In this document: positions 1 to 7,484 of the stretch, in pieces | Layout: the number at the start of each line of letters is the position of its first letter | Numbering within the stretch: position 1 is the first letter of the stretch | Source of the DNA: Evansella vedderi | GTDB lineage: Bacteria > Bacillota > Bacilli > Bacillales > Salisediminibacteriaceae | Reading direction: 5' to 3' | Assembly (NCBI RefSeq): GCF_030813435.1 | Contig: NZ_JAUSUG010000023.1 | Location: forward strand, 1-64,000 | Length of the DNA: 64,000 nucleotides | Program-made: the position numbers and the translations under genes | Notes under the pieces: model-generated | Told to the model about the DNA's origin: nothing | The model's database searches: none | The model's input: only the letters and a program-made list of their open reading frames with translations

Positions 1-10
1 CGGGTCACCA
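1..10 (+). tRNA. tRNA-Glu, 3' end only
   Basis: The first ten bases end in GGTCACCA, the usual 3' end of Bacillus tRNA-Glu with encoded CCA, and the next gene starts 8 bp later. In the B. subtilis trnD array Glu precedes Val, which fits the order seen here. Only the acceptor strand is in the window, so the identity rests on this match and on synteny. Confidence 0.6.
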
Positions 11-17
11 ATAATGT

Positions 18-93
18 GGAGGATTAGCTCAGCTGGGAGAGCACCTGCCTTACAAGCAGGGGGTCGGCGGTTCGAGCCCGTCATCCTCCACCA
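18..93 (+). tRNA. tRNA-Val (anticodon TAC)
   Basis: The acceptor arm GGAGGAT pairs with ATCCTCC, the 7-nt anticodon loop is CTTACAA with TAC at 51-53, the T arm contains GTTCGAG, and CCA is encoded. Confidence 0.97.
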
Positions 94-109
94 TTAATTT
101 TTATAACGC

Positions 110-186
<77 letters not shown>

Positions 187-307
187 AACCATAAACATCC
201 TCGAGTAATCTACCATGTAGGTTTTGCGACGAGGAGCAAATACAAGTTTTTGAAGATAACTCTAAAGAATTAAATTAAATATTTTAACTTTAAACAAAAA
301 ATTATTA

Positions 308-383
308 GGTCCCGTGGTGTAGCGGTTAACATGCCTGCCTGTCACGCAGGAGATCGCGGGTTCGATTCCCGTCGGGACCGCCA
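308..383 (+). tRNA. tRNA-Asp (anticodon GTC)
   Basis: The acceptor GGTCCCG pairs with CGGGACC, the anticodon loop CTGTCAC carries GTC, and CCA is encoded. Confidence 0.97.
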
Positions 384-408
384 TTTTAATTTAGTTTAAT
401 ATTTTTTT

Positions 409-484
409 GGCTCGGTAGCTCAGTCGGTAGAGCAATGGACTGAAAATCCATGTGTCGGCGGTTCGATTCCGTCCCGAGCCACCA
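409..484 (+). tRNA. tRNA-Phe (anticodon GAA)
   Basis: The acceptor GGCTCGG pairs with CCGAGCC, the anticodon loop CTGAAAA carries GAA, and CCA is encoded. Confidence 0.97.
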
Positions 485-492
485 TTTAATGT

Positions 493-568
<76 letters not shown>

Positions 569-624
569 TTAAATTTTTCTTGACTAATTGTCAATTTTTC
601 TGTAACATGAAAATTGTCTCTTAT

Positions 625-709
625 GGAGGGGTAGCGAAGTGGCTAAACGCGGCGGACTGTAAATCCGCTCCCTCAGGGTTCGGCGGTTCGAATCCGTCCC
701 CCTCCACCA
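625..709 (+). tRNA. tRNA-Tyr (anticodon GTA)
   Basis: This is an 85-nt class II tRNA with a long variable arm. The anticodon loop CTGTAAA carries GTA, the acceptor GGAGGGG pairs with CCCCTCC, and CCA is encoded. Confidence 0.97.
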
Positions 710-714
710 CTTTT

Positions 715-788
715 AGGGGCATAGTTTAATGGTAAAACGAAGGTCTCCAAAACCTTTGATGTGGGTTCGATTCCTACTGCCCCTGCCA
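715..788 (+). tRNA. tRNA-Trp (anticodon CCA)
   Basis: The acceptor AGGGGCA pairs with TGCCCCT, the anticodon loop CTCCAAA carries CCA, and a 3' CCA is encoded. Confidence 0.97.
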
Positions 789-818
789 TTATAAAGCCCT
801 AACATTTAAAATTAATAT

Positions 819-895
819 GGCGGCTGTGGCGAAGTGGTTAACGCACCGGATTGTGGTTCCGGCATTCGTGGGTTCGATTCCCATCAGCCGCCCCA
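819..895 (+). tRNA. tRNA-His (anticodon GTG)
   Basis: The anticodon loop TTGTGGT carries GTG. An extra 5' G faces the discriminator C, as is typical of tRNA-His. CCA is encoded. Confidence 0.96.
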
Positions 896-905
896 TTTAA
901 AACAT

Positions 906-980
906 TGGGCTATAGCCAAGCGGTAAGGCAACGGATTTTGATTCCGTCATGCGAAGGTTCGAATCCTTCTAGCCCAGCCA
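906..980 (+). tRNA. tRNA-Gln (anticodon TTG)
   Basis: The acceptor TGGGCTA pairs with TAGCCCA, the anticodon loop TTTTGAT carries TTG, and CCA is encoded. Confidence 0.96.
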
Positions 981-987
981 TTTATTT

Positions 988-1062
988 GCGGGAGTAGTTC
1001 AGTGGTAGAACACCACCTTGCCAAGGTGGGGGTCGCGAGTTCGAATCTCGTCTTCCGCTCCA
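988..1062 (+). tRNA. tRNA-Gly (anticodon GCC)
   Basis: The anticodon loop TTGCCAA carries GCC. The acceptor GCGGGAG pairs with CTTCCGC through one wobble pair, and CCA is encoded. Confidence 0.96.
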
Positions 1063-1068
1063 TAATTA

Positions 1069-1143
1069 GGCGGCATAGCCAAGTGGTAAGGCCAAGGTCT
1101 GCAAAACCTTTATTCACCGGTTCGAATCCGGTTGCCGCCTCCA
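1069..1143 (+). tRNA. tRNA-Cys (anticodon GCA)
   Basis: The acceptor GGCGGCA pairs with TGCCGCC, the anticodon loop CTGCAAA carries GCA, and CCA is encoded. Confidence 0.96.
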
Positions 1144-1173
1144 ATAAAATACTTTAAAGTCCTTTATACCCTT

Positions 1174-1262
1174 GCCGGGGTGGTGGAATTGGCAGACACA
1201 CAGGACTTAAAATCCTGCGGTAGGTGACTACCGTGCCGGTTCAAGTCCGGCCCTCGGCACCA
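1174..1262 (+). tRNA. tRNA-Leu (anticodon TAA)
   Basis: This is an 89-nt class II tRNA with a long variable arm. The anticodon loop CTTAAAA carries TAA, the discriminator is A, and CCA is encoded. Confidence 0.97.
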
Positions 1263-1299
1263 TTATATATATCTTTTTAGGACAAGCAATTTCAGTTTT

Positions 1300-1386
1300 G
1301 CCGGTGTGGCGGAATTGGCAGACGCGCGGGACTCAAAATCCCGTTCCTTCACGGGAGTGTCGGTTCGACCCCGACCACCGGTACCA
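1300..1386 (+). tRNA. tRNA-Leu (anticodon CAA), integration target
   Basis: This is an 87-nt class II tRNA; the anticodon loop CTCAAAA carries CAA. Its last part (T-arm to acceptor) serves as the left attachment site of the integrated element. The element restores an intact 3' end with discriminator A and CCA, so the gene should remain functional. Confidence 0.97.
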
Positions 1387-1387
1387 T
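1365..1387 (+). repeat. attL core (tRNA-Leu 3' end)
   Basis: The first 18 bases are identical to 25507-25524. The match extends to 23 bases with one mismatch: A1383 here is G at the right end. The mismatch falls on the tRNA discriminator base. Confidence 0.92.
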
Positions 1388-1423
1388 CTACATAATTTGC
1401 ATCAAGTTTAATAATTCATTATT

Positions 1424-1465
1424 AGCTCGTAATCCTTGATATATAAGGGTTTGCGAGCTTTTTCT
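1424..1465 (+). terminator. Rho-independent terminator of the tRNA array, supplied by the element
   Basis: The stem AGCTCG plus AATCCTT pairs with AAGGGTT plus CGAGCT and is followed by TTTTTCT. It lies inside the element just after attL, so integration gives the tRNA operon a replacement terminator. It also faces the end of the convergent integrase gene. Confidence 0.8.
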
Positions 1466-1506
1466 ATAAATTGAGTTTACGATAGAAAACGATTGATTTT
1501 GAATCG

Positions 1507-1537
1507 TTTTTACACATTTTTACACAAGATTTACACC
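1507..1537. repeat. Left arm-type integrase site candidates (three direct repeats)
   Basis: Two copies of TTTTTACACA (1507-1516, 1517-1526) and the related GATTTACACC (1528-1537) lie in tandem over the end of the integrase gene. Matching repeats occur 34-65 bp inside attR. Tandem 10-11-bp direct repeats near both ends are the usual form of arm sites for Tn916/lambda-type integrases. Function is inferred. Confidence 0.65.
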
Positions 1538-2640
1538 ACCATTTGCTCGAATGTGTGGACTGTTCCGAGCTCATCTTCCTCGCGTAACTCTTTGATGACG
1601 TGTGTGTATTGTTTTAAGGTGGTATCAATATCGCCATGACCTAGTCGTTCACTTACATAGTGAATGGAAACTTTTTTATACAATAAGAGACTTGCATGTG
1701 TATGTCTTAAGCCATGAATGGATATTGGTGATATACCAAGTTCCTGTAATGTTTTCTTTAGTAGATTGTTTGCATTAGTATTGCTTATTACTTTATATTT
1801 GGAACTAGGGCTGTAGAAAACCAACTGGTGTATATTTGTCGGCGTAGTTTTAAATAGCTTTTTAAAATGCGCCATCGTTTGGCTATCCATTTTTATCGTG
1901 CGATTCGATTGGTCATTTTTTGTTGGACCAAAACCTTCAGGATGTCGCTTTAGATAACCCCAGGTTTTGTTAATAGTAATTGTATTCTTTTCAAAATTAA
2001 AGTCTTTTCTAGTCAGTCCTACCATTTCTCCGAAACGAAACCCAGAGGTTAATCCTAAGAGTAGTAATGAATAACCCAATCCTTTATCAAGCTTCTTCCA
2101 GATCTCTTTTAGCAACAATTCGCTTTCCTTATAGCCTAGATGTTTCTCTTCAGACTTTTTAGCTGCTACTGTCCATCTGATTACTGCATTTCTTGTGAAG
2201 TCACGATGAATGATTTGCTCATCTACAGCATCTTTTACACAAGCACGTATATGAGTGTTTACCTTCTCTACAGTTTCTTTAGCTTTATTAGAACCGAACT
2301 GATTGATAAACATCTGGTAATCGTGTTTAGTAATCTCTTGTAGTGGTTTACTACCAAAATGCTCTTTAATAGCACGAGATGTATACTCATAGTGATTTCG
2401 TGTTGTTACAGAAATGTTCGTTTTATAAAGCTTAAACCATTTGTCAAAATAATCATCAATTGGAACTGGTTTCAAATGTGGGAGTAATCCTTTGTTCAAT
2501 TGCGATTCTATCTCTGCAGCAGCTATTAGAGCTTCTTTCTTGGTTTTAAAACCTCCTTTTCGTATCGGTTTGGGTTTACCATCGACGATACGACTTATTA
2601 TATATTGATAAGTTTTACCTCGTTTTTGAATGCTGGCCAT
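1531..2640 (-). CDS. int: Tyrosine recombinase (integrase)
   Basis: This 369-aa site-specific recombinase catalyses integration at, and excision from, the tRNA-Leu site. The N-terminus (about residues 1-60, MASIQKRGKTYQY and a KTKKEA helix) resembles the AP2-like arm-binding domain of Tn916/ICEBs1-type integrases. A SAM-like core-binding domain follows (about 65-170). The C-terminal catalytic domain shows the Arg of TSGFRFGE, the HGLRH box, the RLGHGD box and the nucleophile Tyr345 in QYTHV. The start has a GAGGGG ribosome site. The gene reads toward the tRNA and ends 145 bp from attL, the usual arrangement. It probably shares an operon with the DUF771 gene upstream. All catalytic boxes are present, so it should be active. 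Confidence 0.96.
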   Translation of the reverse strand: MASIQKRGKTYQYIISRIVDGKPKPIRKGGFKTKKEALIAAAEIESQLNKGLLPHLKPVPIDDYFDKWFKLYKTNISVTTRNHYEYTSRAIKEHFGSKPLQEITKHDYQMFINQFGSNKAKETVEKVNTHIRACVKDAVDEQIIHRDFTRNAVIRWTVAAKKSEEKHLGYKESELLLKEIWKKLDKGLGYSLLLLGLTSGFRFGEMVGLTRKDFNFEKNTITINKTWGYLKRHPEGFGPTKNDQSNRTIKMDSQTMAHFKKLFKTTPTNIHQLVFYSPSSKYKVISNTNANNLLKKTLQELGISPISIHGLRHTHASLLLYKKVSIHYVSERLGHGDIDTTLKQYTHVIKELREEDELGTVHTFEQMVV

Positions 2641-2736
2641 TAATTTCCCCTCACTTTTTATTTGATAAGGATGGCCGGTCGAAATAGGTCACCCTTATCT
2701 TACTAAATTTTTAATGATTTTTCATTGGTAGTGTTA

Positions 2737-3054
2737 CTAAGAGTAAATTTTCTTGAAATTTTGATCTAAGAACTCAGCCATTTTTGAGGCGTGGAAGGAC
2801 CATGTTTGTCCTTTAACTTTCGGATAGAATACGAAGCCTCCATTCTCTACATCAAGTATTTTTCGAAATTGAGTGGGATAAAGAATATGTTCTTTAATCC
2901 ATTCATTTTTACGGTTAATTCTTGCTTCAAGATCCTTCATTGACCAATAAACTCCGGTTAATTGGTGCTGCTTTAGTTCTTCCAGTTCAATTTTTGAGAT
3001 AAGGACTGAGTCTGCTGGGATTGGAATCGTTAAGTTAACTGAGAGTTGTTGCAT
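2737..3054 (-). CDS. DUF771 family protein, possible excisionase-like factor
   Basis: This is a 105-aa protein of the DUF771 family known from phages and integrative elements of Firmicutes. The recognisable features are GVYWSMKDLE near residue 35, WIKEHILYP near 53 and a C-terminal QTWSFHASKMAEFLD segment. The family function is not established. The small size, its place directly upstream of int in the same direction (96 bp gap) and the DNA-binding-like helices suggest a recombination directionality factor, but this is inference. The start is fixed by GGAGGAG 7 bases before the ATG. The gene is expressed away from the divergent regulator at 3494. Confidence 0.8.
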   Translation of the reverse strand: MQQLSVNLTIPIPADSVLISKIELEELKQHQLTGVYWSMKDLEARINRKNEWIKEHILYPTQFRKILDVENGGFVFYPKVKGQTWSFHASKMAEFLDQNFKKIYS

Positions 3055-3216
3055 ATAGTTCTCCTCCAGATTTTTAATGAGTTTTCGTATTAAAACGCTT
3101 TTATCTGAAGTGTTTTATTTGTTTTGTATATGCTCATTAGTTAGGAATATAAACAGCAGTATCCTTTCTTTGTGCCATATACTAAACTTTTCTTATGTGT
3201 TTTTCTCTAAACAAAT

Positions 3217-3282
3217 AGCGCATCTGCTGATAAGTGCAGACTCCATGTAGGAAGTCTAACAGTGTCTTATCGCAAATGCGCT
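3217..3282. other. Long imperfect hairpin
   Basis: AGCGCAT (3217-3223) pairs with ATGCGCT (3276-3282), then GATAAG pairs with CTTATC, and AGACT pairs with AGTCT inside. The stem has internal loops and no clear T-run. It could be a structured leader, a weak terminator or a protein-binding site. Confidence 0.45.
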
Positions 3283-3423
3283 TTATCATAGTGTGTTTCA
3301 TTTTTATTGTTTCTTAAGTGTTATTCAGTTTGTAAATTCAATTTATAGTATTTATTATTTTTTGTCAATATGGTTTGCTCAGAGCATCAATTAACTTATA
3401 TATCGTTTTGGTGTTGTAAGGTC

Positions 3424-3454
3424 TTGACTGTAAGACTACTATTACAGTTAGAAT
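3424..3454 (+). promoter_or_regulatory. Promoter with overlapping dyad operator
   Basis: TTGACT (3424-3429) and TAGAAT (3449-3454) are separated by 19 bp, longer than ideal. A perfect 7-bp dyad, ACTGTAA-N8-TTACAGT (3427-3448), fills the spacer. A repressor bound there would block RNA polymerase. The likely ligand is the HTH protein encoded just downstream or another element regulator. Confidence 0.55.
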
Positions 3455-3493
3455 TGATGTATAGAGTACTAGAACAAATTGGAGGGGAAATTT

Positions 3494-4330
3494 ATGTCTG
3501 AGAATTTGAAAATGTCTGATGCTGTTAGGGTTACTGGAGTATCCAAAAGTCGAATAAATGAAATGATAAAACGAAAACTTATTAACCCGGAGAAAGACAA
3601 TAGTGGGTATGTATTTACCGATGAACTAATAGGTTTGATCAAAATGTATAATGGTTTAAAAGTTGATATTAAGATGCCATACTCTACTATTAAATCGCTT
3701 AGTAGATTTCTCGAAGACTCACCTTCGTTTGCTGAGAGAATTAAAGAAATATATAAGATCTTTCAAAACTATGATTGTTCAGCAAATTACATGGCTACCA
3801 AGAAACATTTCTATTTTTATTGTAGCGGTTTGTTAGAGTCGGTTGATGAATTTGATGAGTTACTAGAGGAAATAATAAGTGAAAAAATATCATATCCAGA
3901 AAAAGAAACTCTAAAATCTTTGTATAATTATTTTTTTTACAAAGCGAATGTCATTGATGTATACATGGATCTTTATAATATTGAACAAGAATTTGAGTCG
4001 GAATTTTGGAGTCAAGATGTTGTGGAGGGTTTTGATGAATATATCTTCAATGTTGTTTTTAACAGACCTTTAATTACTGAAAAAATAAATGAACATCTTA
4101 TGCGTATCTTGATGAAGGATCACTATAATTCTGAATCAAAAAACAACCCTCTCATAAAAAAGTTGACTCTTTTGTTAAAGAAGGTCAATAAATACCGTGA
4201 TGATACAAATATTGATTATGATACATGTCAATATATATTTTCACATGCAATTATGTTATTAAGCTTCAATATCTTTGACGATCAACAATTATCTGAGCTG
4301 TGGAAAGACATAGATCATGTCAATCATTAG
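3494..4330 (+). CDS. HTH regulator (MerR-like winged helix), element-encoded
   Basis: This 278-aa protein has an N-terminal helix-turn-helix. KMSDAVRVTGVSKSRINEMIKRKLI, GYVFTD and a following LIKMYNGLK helix are the layout of MerR/excisionase-type winged helices (about residues 5-60). The remaining 220 residues are helical and acidic with no family I recognise. The ATG at 3494 is chosen because GGAGGGG lies 6 bases upstream; a TTG at 3479 would sit on that site. The stop is 14 bp before the next gene, whose ribosome site follows immediately, so the two are cotranscribed. The role is likely control of the element; target and ligand are unknown. Confidence 0.7.
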   Translation: MSENLKMSDAVRVTGVSKSRINEMIKRKLINPEKDNSGYVFTDELIGLIKMYNGLKVDIKMPYSTIKSLSRFLEDSPSFAERIKEIYKIFQNYDCSANYMATKKHFYFYCSGLLESVDEFDELLEEIISEKISYPEKETLKSLYNYFFYKANVIDVYMDLYNIEQEFESEFWSQDVVEGFDEYIFNVVFNRPLITEKINEHLMRILMKDHYNSESKNNPLIKKLTLLLKKVNKYRDDTNIDYDTCQYIFSHAIMLLSFNIFDDQQLSELWKDIDHVNH

Positions 4331-4344
4331 TATTGGAGGTTAAT

Positions 4345-5124
4345 ATGTCAATTATTAAAGGTGGTGCAGCAGGGTTTAATAGTGTATTATTTTATTCCGA
4401 TAATTTTAGTTCTAAAGCAATAAGAGAAAAAGATGGAACATTAAAAATAGAATTATCTAATCGAAAGAGTGTCTCTAACTTTGAAAGGATGATAAAGCGA
4501 ATACCCATAATTCGTGGATTATTCATCTTTGTGAAACCTGCTATCGTTATGTGGAAGGTTATTTTAATAGTTTTTCTTCCAGTTTTAGTTCTTCTTTTAT
4601 TGAGCAGTGGTTCTTCAGAAAGTGCTACAAACAGTTCATTTATTCAAATCTTATCAATAATGACTAATGTCATAGATAATCACTTTTGGTTGCTAATTGC
4701 TATCACATTGATGATTTATGCAGCAATTATCAAACTTAGTGATCTTGGCAAGTATCATGGGGCTGAGCATATGACAGACTCCTGTTTTAATTCATTATCC
4801 AGCCTTGTTATATCAGACGTTGCTAAACAGCCGAGAATACATAAACATTGTGGAACTAACTTTGTAATCTTCTTATTTGTAGTTGTTTTTATACTCTCGT
4901 TCCTAATTTCAAATTATATTGTAATAGCTTTACTGAGTGTTTGTTTAGCGTATGAAGCATTTCTCATTCAGTCGAGAATTATGACACCTTTTTATTGGAT
5001 TGGAGGTTTGTTTCAGTATCTATTCTTTACTTCTAAGCCCTCTACAGAGCATTTAGAAGTTGCCGTAGCATCATATGAAGCACTCATAGAAGCCGAAATA
5101 AAATATAGTAAGGGTAAGGCATAG
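4345..5124 (+). CDS. DUF1385 (YqhQ-like) integral membrane protein
   Basis: This 259-aa membrane protein has the hallmarks of DUF1385, the family of chromosomal YqhQ. These are GGAAGFNSVLFY near the N-terminus, FERMIKRIPIIRGL before the first membrane segment, YHGAEHMTD after the second hydrophobic hairpin, KHCGTNFV, and a C-terminal AVASYEALIEAE. About four to five hydrophobic segments are visible. The family function is not known. The start at 4345 has TGGAGGT 7 bases upstream. It is translationally close to the HTH gene 4330. A copy inside a mobile element is unusual, because the family is normally a conserved housekeeping gene. It may act on the host envelope or replace the host copy. Confidence 0.75.
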   Translation: MSIIKGGAAGFNSVLFYSDNFSSKAIREKDGTLKIELSNRKSVSNFERMIKRIPIIRGLFIFVKPAIVMWKVILIVFLPVLVLLLLSSGSSESATNSSFIQILSIMTNVIDNHFWLLIAITLMIYAAIIKLSDLGKYHGAEHMTDSCFNSLSSLVISDVAKQPRIHKHCGTNFVIFLFVVVFILSFLISNYIVIALLSVCLAYEAFLIQSRIMTPFYWIGGLFQYLFFTSKPSTEHLEVAVASYEALIEAEIKYSKGKA

Positions 5125-5181
5125 TATTTGTATGGAAAACTATCGAAAAATCTGGAGACTTTTTTTCAATAAATAAAAATA

Positions 5182-5210
5182 TTGACCCTCTATGGTAATC
5201 CTTGTATGAT
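5182..5210 (+). promoter_or_regulatory. Sigma-A promoter
   Basis: TTGACC (5182-5187), a 17-bp spacer and TATGAT (5205-5210) form a near-consensus vegetative promoter. Transcription should start near 5217 and run into the hairpin at 5254-5335. Confidence 0.75.
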
Positions 5211-5216
5211 GAGTTT

Positions 5217-5335
5217 ACACGAACAGATAAAAATGAATATAAAACACTCAGATAAAACGCTCAGGCGTCAAGTATTAAATAGTTCAACAGTTTTGTTGTG
5301 CTATTTATTATATTTTGACGTACTGGGCGTTTTTT
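5217..5335 (+). ncRNA. Candidate leader RNA / attenuator ending in a terminator
   Basis: A strong promoter ends at 5210. About 40 nt later a very long hairpin starts: AAAACGC pairs with GCGTTTT, CGTCAA with TTGACG, AAATAG with CTATTT and CAAC with GTTG around a short loop. A TTTTTT run follows (5254-5335). The next gene starts 36 bp after it. The arrangement suggests a short terminated RNA or an attenuator controlling the HTH gene at 5371. Antitermination is inference. Confidence 0.6.
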
Positions 5336-5370
5336 GTTCCATTAAAAAATAAAAATTAGGAGGTTAAATT

Positions 5371-5700
5371 ATGAATCTAGTCGATTTGTTGAATGAAAGA
5401 CTTAACGAAAGTCCAGAAGAAAAAATGGTTCGCACCAAAATAGTGAGAGAGATGAATTGGAAAAAAGAAGGTGAAAAATTCTTAGAAAGAAGAAATAGAT
5501 TAAATTTATTTCGAGCTGACATTTCTCGTGCGATTAATGTGAGTTCTTCAAGATTACGCCGCTTCGAGTTAGGAGAGGGAGTTAGGGAAGCAAGGCTAAT
5601 TGCTAGAGCATATGCATTGGCTATAGAAAAAGAGGAGTTGAACATTGAAATAAGATTATTACGCCAACGATTGGCAACTCTAACAAATAAGGAAACTTAA
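5371..5700 (+). CDS. Small HTH (XRE-like) DNA-binding protein
   Basis: This 109-aa basic protein has a helix-turn-helix in the middle: RADISRAINVSSSRLRRFELGEGVREARLIARAYALA, about residues 48-85. That is the pattern of Cro/CI-type proteins with the conserved glutamate-glycine turn. A charged N-terminal extension and a helical C-terminus that may dimerise flank it. The ribosome site AGGAGG is 8 bases before the ATG. The gene sits directly behind the strong promoter and terminator-like leader at 5182-5335, so its expression may be attenuated. It is probably a switch or copy-control regulator for the element. Confidence 0.75.
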   Translation: MNLVDLLNERLNESPEEKMVRTKIVREMNWKKEGEKFLERRNRLNLFRADISRAINVSSSRLRRFELGEGVREARLIARAYALAIEKEELNIEIRLLRQRLATLTNKET

Positions 5701-6013
5701 AAGAACTGGTGAATAAATCTTAGAAACTAGGTTCAAACGGAAAAAATAATACTATTTTGAAAAAACGGAGAATACTAGATAAAATCAGGGTTCTTATTTC
5801 AAGCAAAATCCCTTATAATACGTAGCCTTATAGTTATTGAGTTCAGGGTAAAGAGGTTCAAGTATTCTGCACTCTATGTGTATTGTGTAAGAACGAAGAG
5901 GTAATAAATAGATTTAGCTCTAACCATGTGAAAATTGCAACGAGTTATTGTGCTTATAGCTTCTTTTGCTACGTAATACCTTTTTGAAAGCTCACATCAA
6001 AGGAGGAATCTTT
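5701..6013. other. Intergenic region with possible promoter
   Basis: This AT-rich 313-bp gap contains TATAAT at 5814-5819 with a weak TTCTTA 17 bp upstream (5791-5796). That could drive the XRE and rep genes. Nothing else is evident. Confidence 0.4.
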
Positions 6014-6331
6014 ATGCAATTCAACACCTATAAACTTAAAGCTGCTCGTTGCCTGAAAGGTTACAGCATAGAAGAAATGGCAAGACGAATTGGTATCGAT
6101 GTACATGCTTATTGGCGTATCGAGAGTGGGAAAACTCAATTGAAGGTTCAATCTCTTCTAAAAATTGCTACAGTGCTTGAACAGCCTCTCACTTACTTTG
6201 TAGAAGAAGCTGAGGGGATTACTGACATAAAGGATCGTGTAACAGAACTACTAATCCTGTTTGATCGTTTAGATGATGAAGCAAGAGCACAATATTCAAC
6301 ATTAATACAATCGTTGGAATCAGTTTGTTAA
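6014..6331 (+). CDS. XRE-family transcriptional regulator
   Basis: This 105-aa protein has a classic N-terminal Cro/CI helix-turn-helix: YKLKAARCLKGYSIEEMARRIGIDVHAYWRIESGK, then a conserved hydrophobic helix LLKIATVLEQPLTYF, about residues 5-60. A 40-residue helical tail probably dimerises. The ATG at 6014 is chosen because AAGGAGG lies 7 bases upstream; an earlier in-frame ATG at 5966 lacks one. The protein resembles immunity-repressor-type regulators that keep phage-like elements quiescent. It lies 118 bp upstream of rep and may control it through the dyad at 6334-6369. Confidence 0.88.
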   Translation: MQFNTYKLKAARCLKGYSIEEMARRIGIDVHAYWRIESGKTQLKVQSLLKIATVLEQPLTYFVEEAEGITDIKDRVTELLILFDRLDDEARAQYSTLIQSLESVC

Positions 6332-6333
6332 AC

Positions 6334-6369
6334 ATAATTGCAAAAGATAAAAATAAAATTTGCAATTAT
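6334..6369. promoter_or_regulatory. Perfect 11-bp inverted repeat upstream of rep
   Basis: ATAATTGCAAA (6334-6344) and TTTGCAATTAT (6359-6369) form a perfect dyad with a 14-bp A-rich spacer. It lies between the XRE stop and the rep ribosome site. It could be an operator or part of a replication origin; no T-run follows, so a terminator is less likely. Confidence 0.5.
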
Positions 6370-6449
6370 TGTGAAGAAAAGACAATCTAACAAGTAACTT
6401 TAAAAGAAGTGCGAAATACACCGGGAAAACTAGAGGGGGAAGCGAAGGA

Positions 6450-7484
6450 ATGATTGATACATTTGAGATTGCTTTATTAACGGGGTACTCAGCTATTAAC
6501 CTATTAGAAACTGAGTTAGAAGAGGATATAAGGTTTAAGGGAAACTTTTGTAAGATCATTGATCCACTTGGAAAACCAGGAGTTAGAGCAATTAATATTA
6601 CAAGATTAAAGAACAGCAAGAAATATAGGATAGCCATTGAGATAAATCCAACGGAGCTTATAGGAGAGGTTGCAAGCATTGAACTCTTCGATTGCAGTCA
6701 GGAGAATTTAGAATCCTTAGAAAAAGCGTTAAATGCAACACTAGAGTACATTCATCCAGAACTCGCACTAACAAATGAGAAATGGAAACTATCTCGAATT
6801 GACTTTGCACTACAGTTCTACACATCGCATGTAGAGTTGTATACTATACTTGAAAGTAAAGGCCCGATCCCTTATCGATTTAAAGGTCTACAGATGTCAG
6901 GAAGTACCTACAATAAGTGTAAAAGTTCCCGAATTAATGCCTATAGTAAGCAAGATCAGATGTCTAAAACAAATTGTCCAGTAAACTTAAAAGAAAAAGC
7001 TAAAGACCTGTATCGCTTTGAATATCAATGTCTAAACACGGATTACCTACTAAAAAAATACAACATTGAAAAAAGCAACTTGTTTGGCTTATTCCGTGAA
7101 GATATTGCTCAGGCTGTTTTGAAAAGACAACATGGACGTCACATTAAGACAGGTGACTACTACACATACAACGAAGCTGTGAAACTAGTCATGAAAATGA
7201 AAAAGCAAGAGAGATCAAAACAGACAGTAATAGAAGTATTGAAGTTTATTGAAGTTTCTGGATCCTTTCCTAATGCATTACAAGCAATCGAAACAGGTGC
7301 TGAGAGCGTACCAGACCCTTTTAGAGATGCAAATAGTCAATGTAGCTATAACACCCTTAAGGAGAAGTTTAACGAATTTGTCAGAGAACATTTATGTAAG
7401 GCTGGCATTAACCCAATTTTACTTCCTGTTGAAAGCAACATCTTATTCTTACCTAATACTTCAACCAAACTGTTTATAGCTTAA
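6450..7484 (+). CDS. rep: Phage/plasmid-type replication initiation protein
   Basis: This 344-aa protein resembles replication initiators of the phage gene II/X and plasmid Rep type. SRIDFALQFY (about residue 118), a MSGSTYNKCKSSRINAYSK segment (about 150-168) and a LYRFEYQC segment near 190 are the spaced motifs expected of such proteins. There is no relaxase-type HUH box that I can point to with certainty. GAGGGGG lies about 11 bases before the ATG. It follows the XRE regulator and is followed by a 638-bp non-coding region with hairpins, as around rolling-circle replicons. A Rep in an integrated element suggests replication after excision. Family assignment is from motif pattern only. Confidence 0.6.
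   Translation: MIDTFEIALLTGYSAINLLETELEEDIRFKGNFCKIIDPLGKPGVRAINITRLKNSKKYRIAIEINPTELIGEVASIELFDCSQENLESLEKALNATLEYIHPELALTNEKWKLSRIDFALQFYTSHVELYTILESKGPIPYRFKGLQMSGSTYNKCKSSRINAYSKQDQMSKTNCPVNLKEKAKDLYRFEYQCLNTDYLLKKYNIEKSNLFGLFREDIAQAVLKRQHGRHIKTGDYYTYNEAVKLVMKMKKQERSKQTVIEVLKFIEVSGSFPNALQAIETGAESVPDPFRDANSQCSYNTLKEKFNEFVREHLCKAGINPILLPVESNILFLPNTSTKLFIA

Larger units (their letters stand above)
3055..3493. other. Divergent control region of the element backbone
   Basis: This 439-bp AT-rich stretch lies between the leftward int/DUF771 unit and the rightward regulator gene. It contains a long imperfect hairpin at 3217-3282 and a promoter with an overlapping perfect dyad at 3424-3454. No credible reading frame is seen. 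Confidence 0.6.

Noticed and set aside
3479-3493. TTG start at 3479 for the HTH regulator
   Set aside because: It overlaps the ribosome site GGAGGGG; ATG at 3494 is correctly spaced.
5364-5645. Minus-strand open frame opposite the small HTH gene
   Set aside because: It is hydrophobic low-complexity sequence antisense to a gene with a good ribosome site and a recognised fold.
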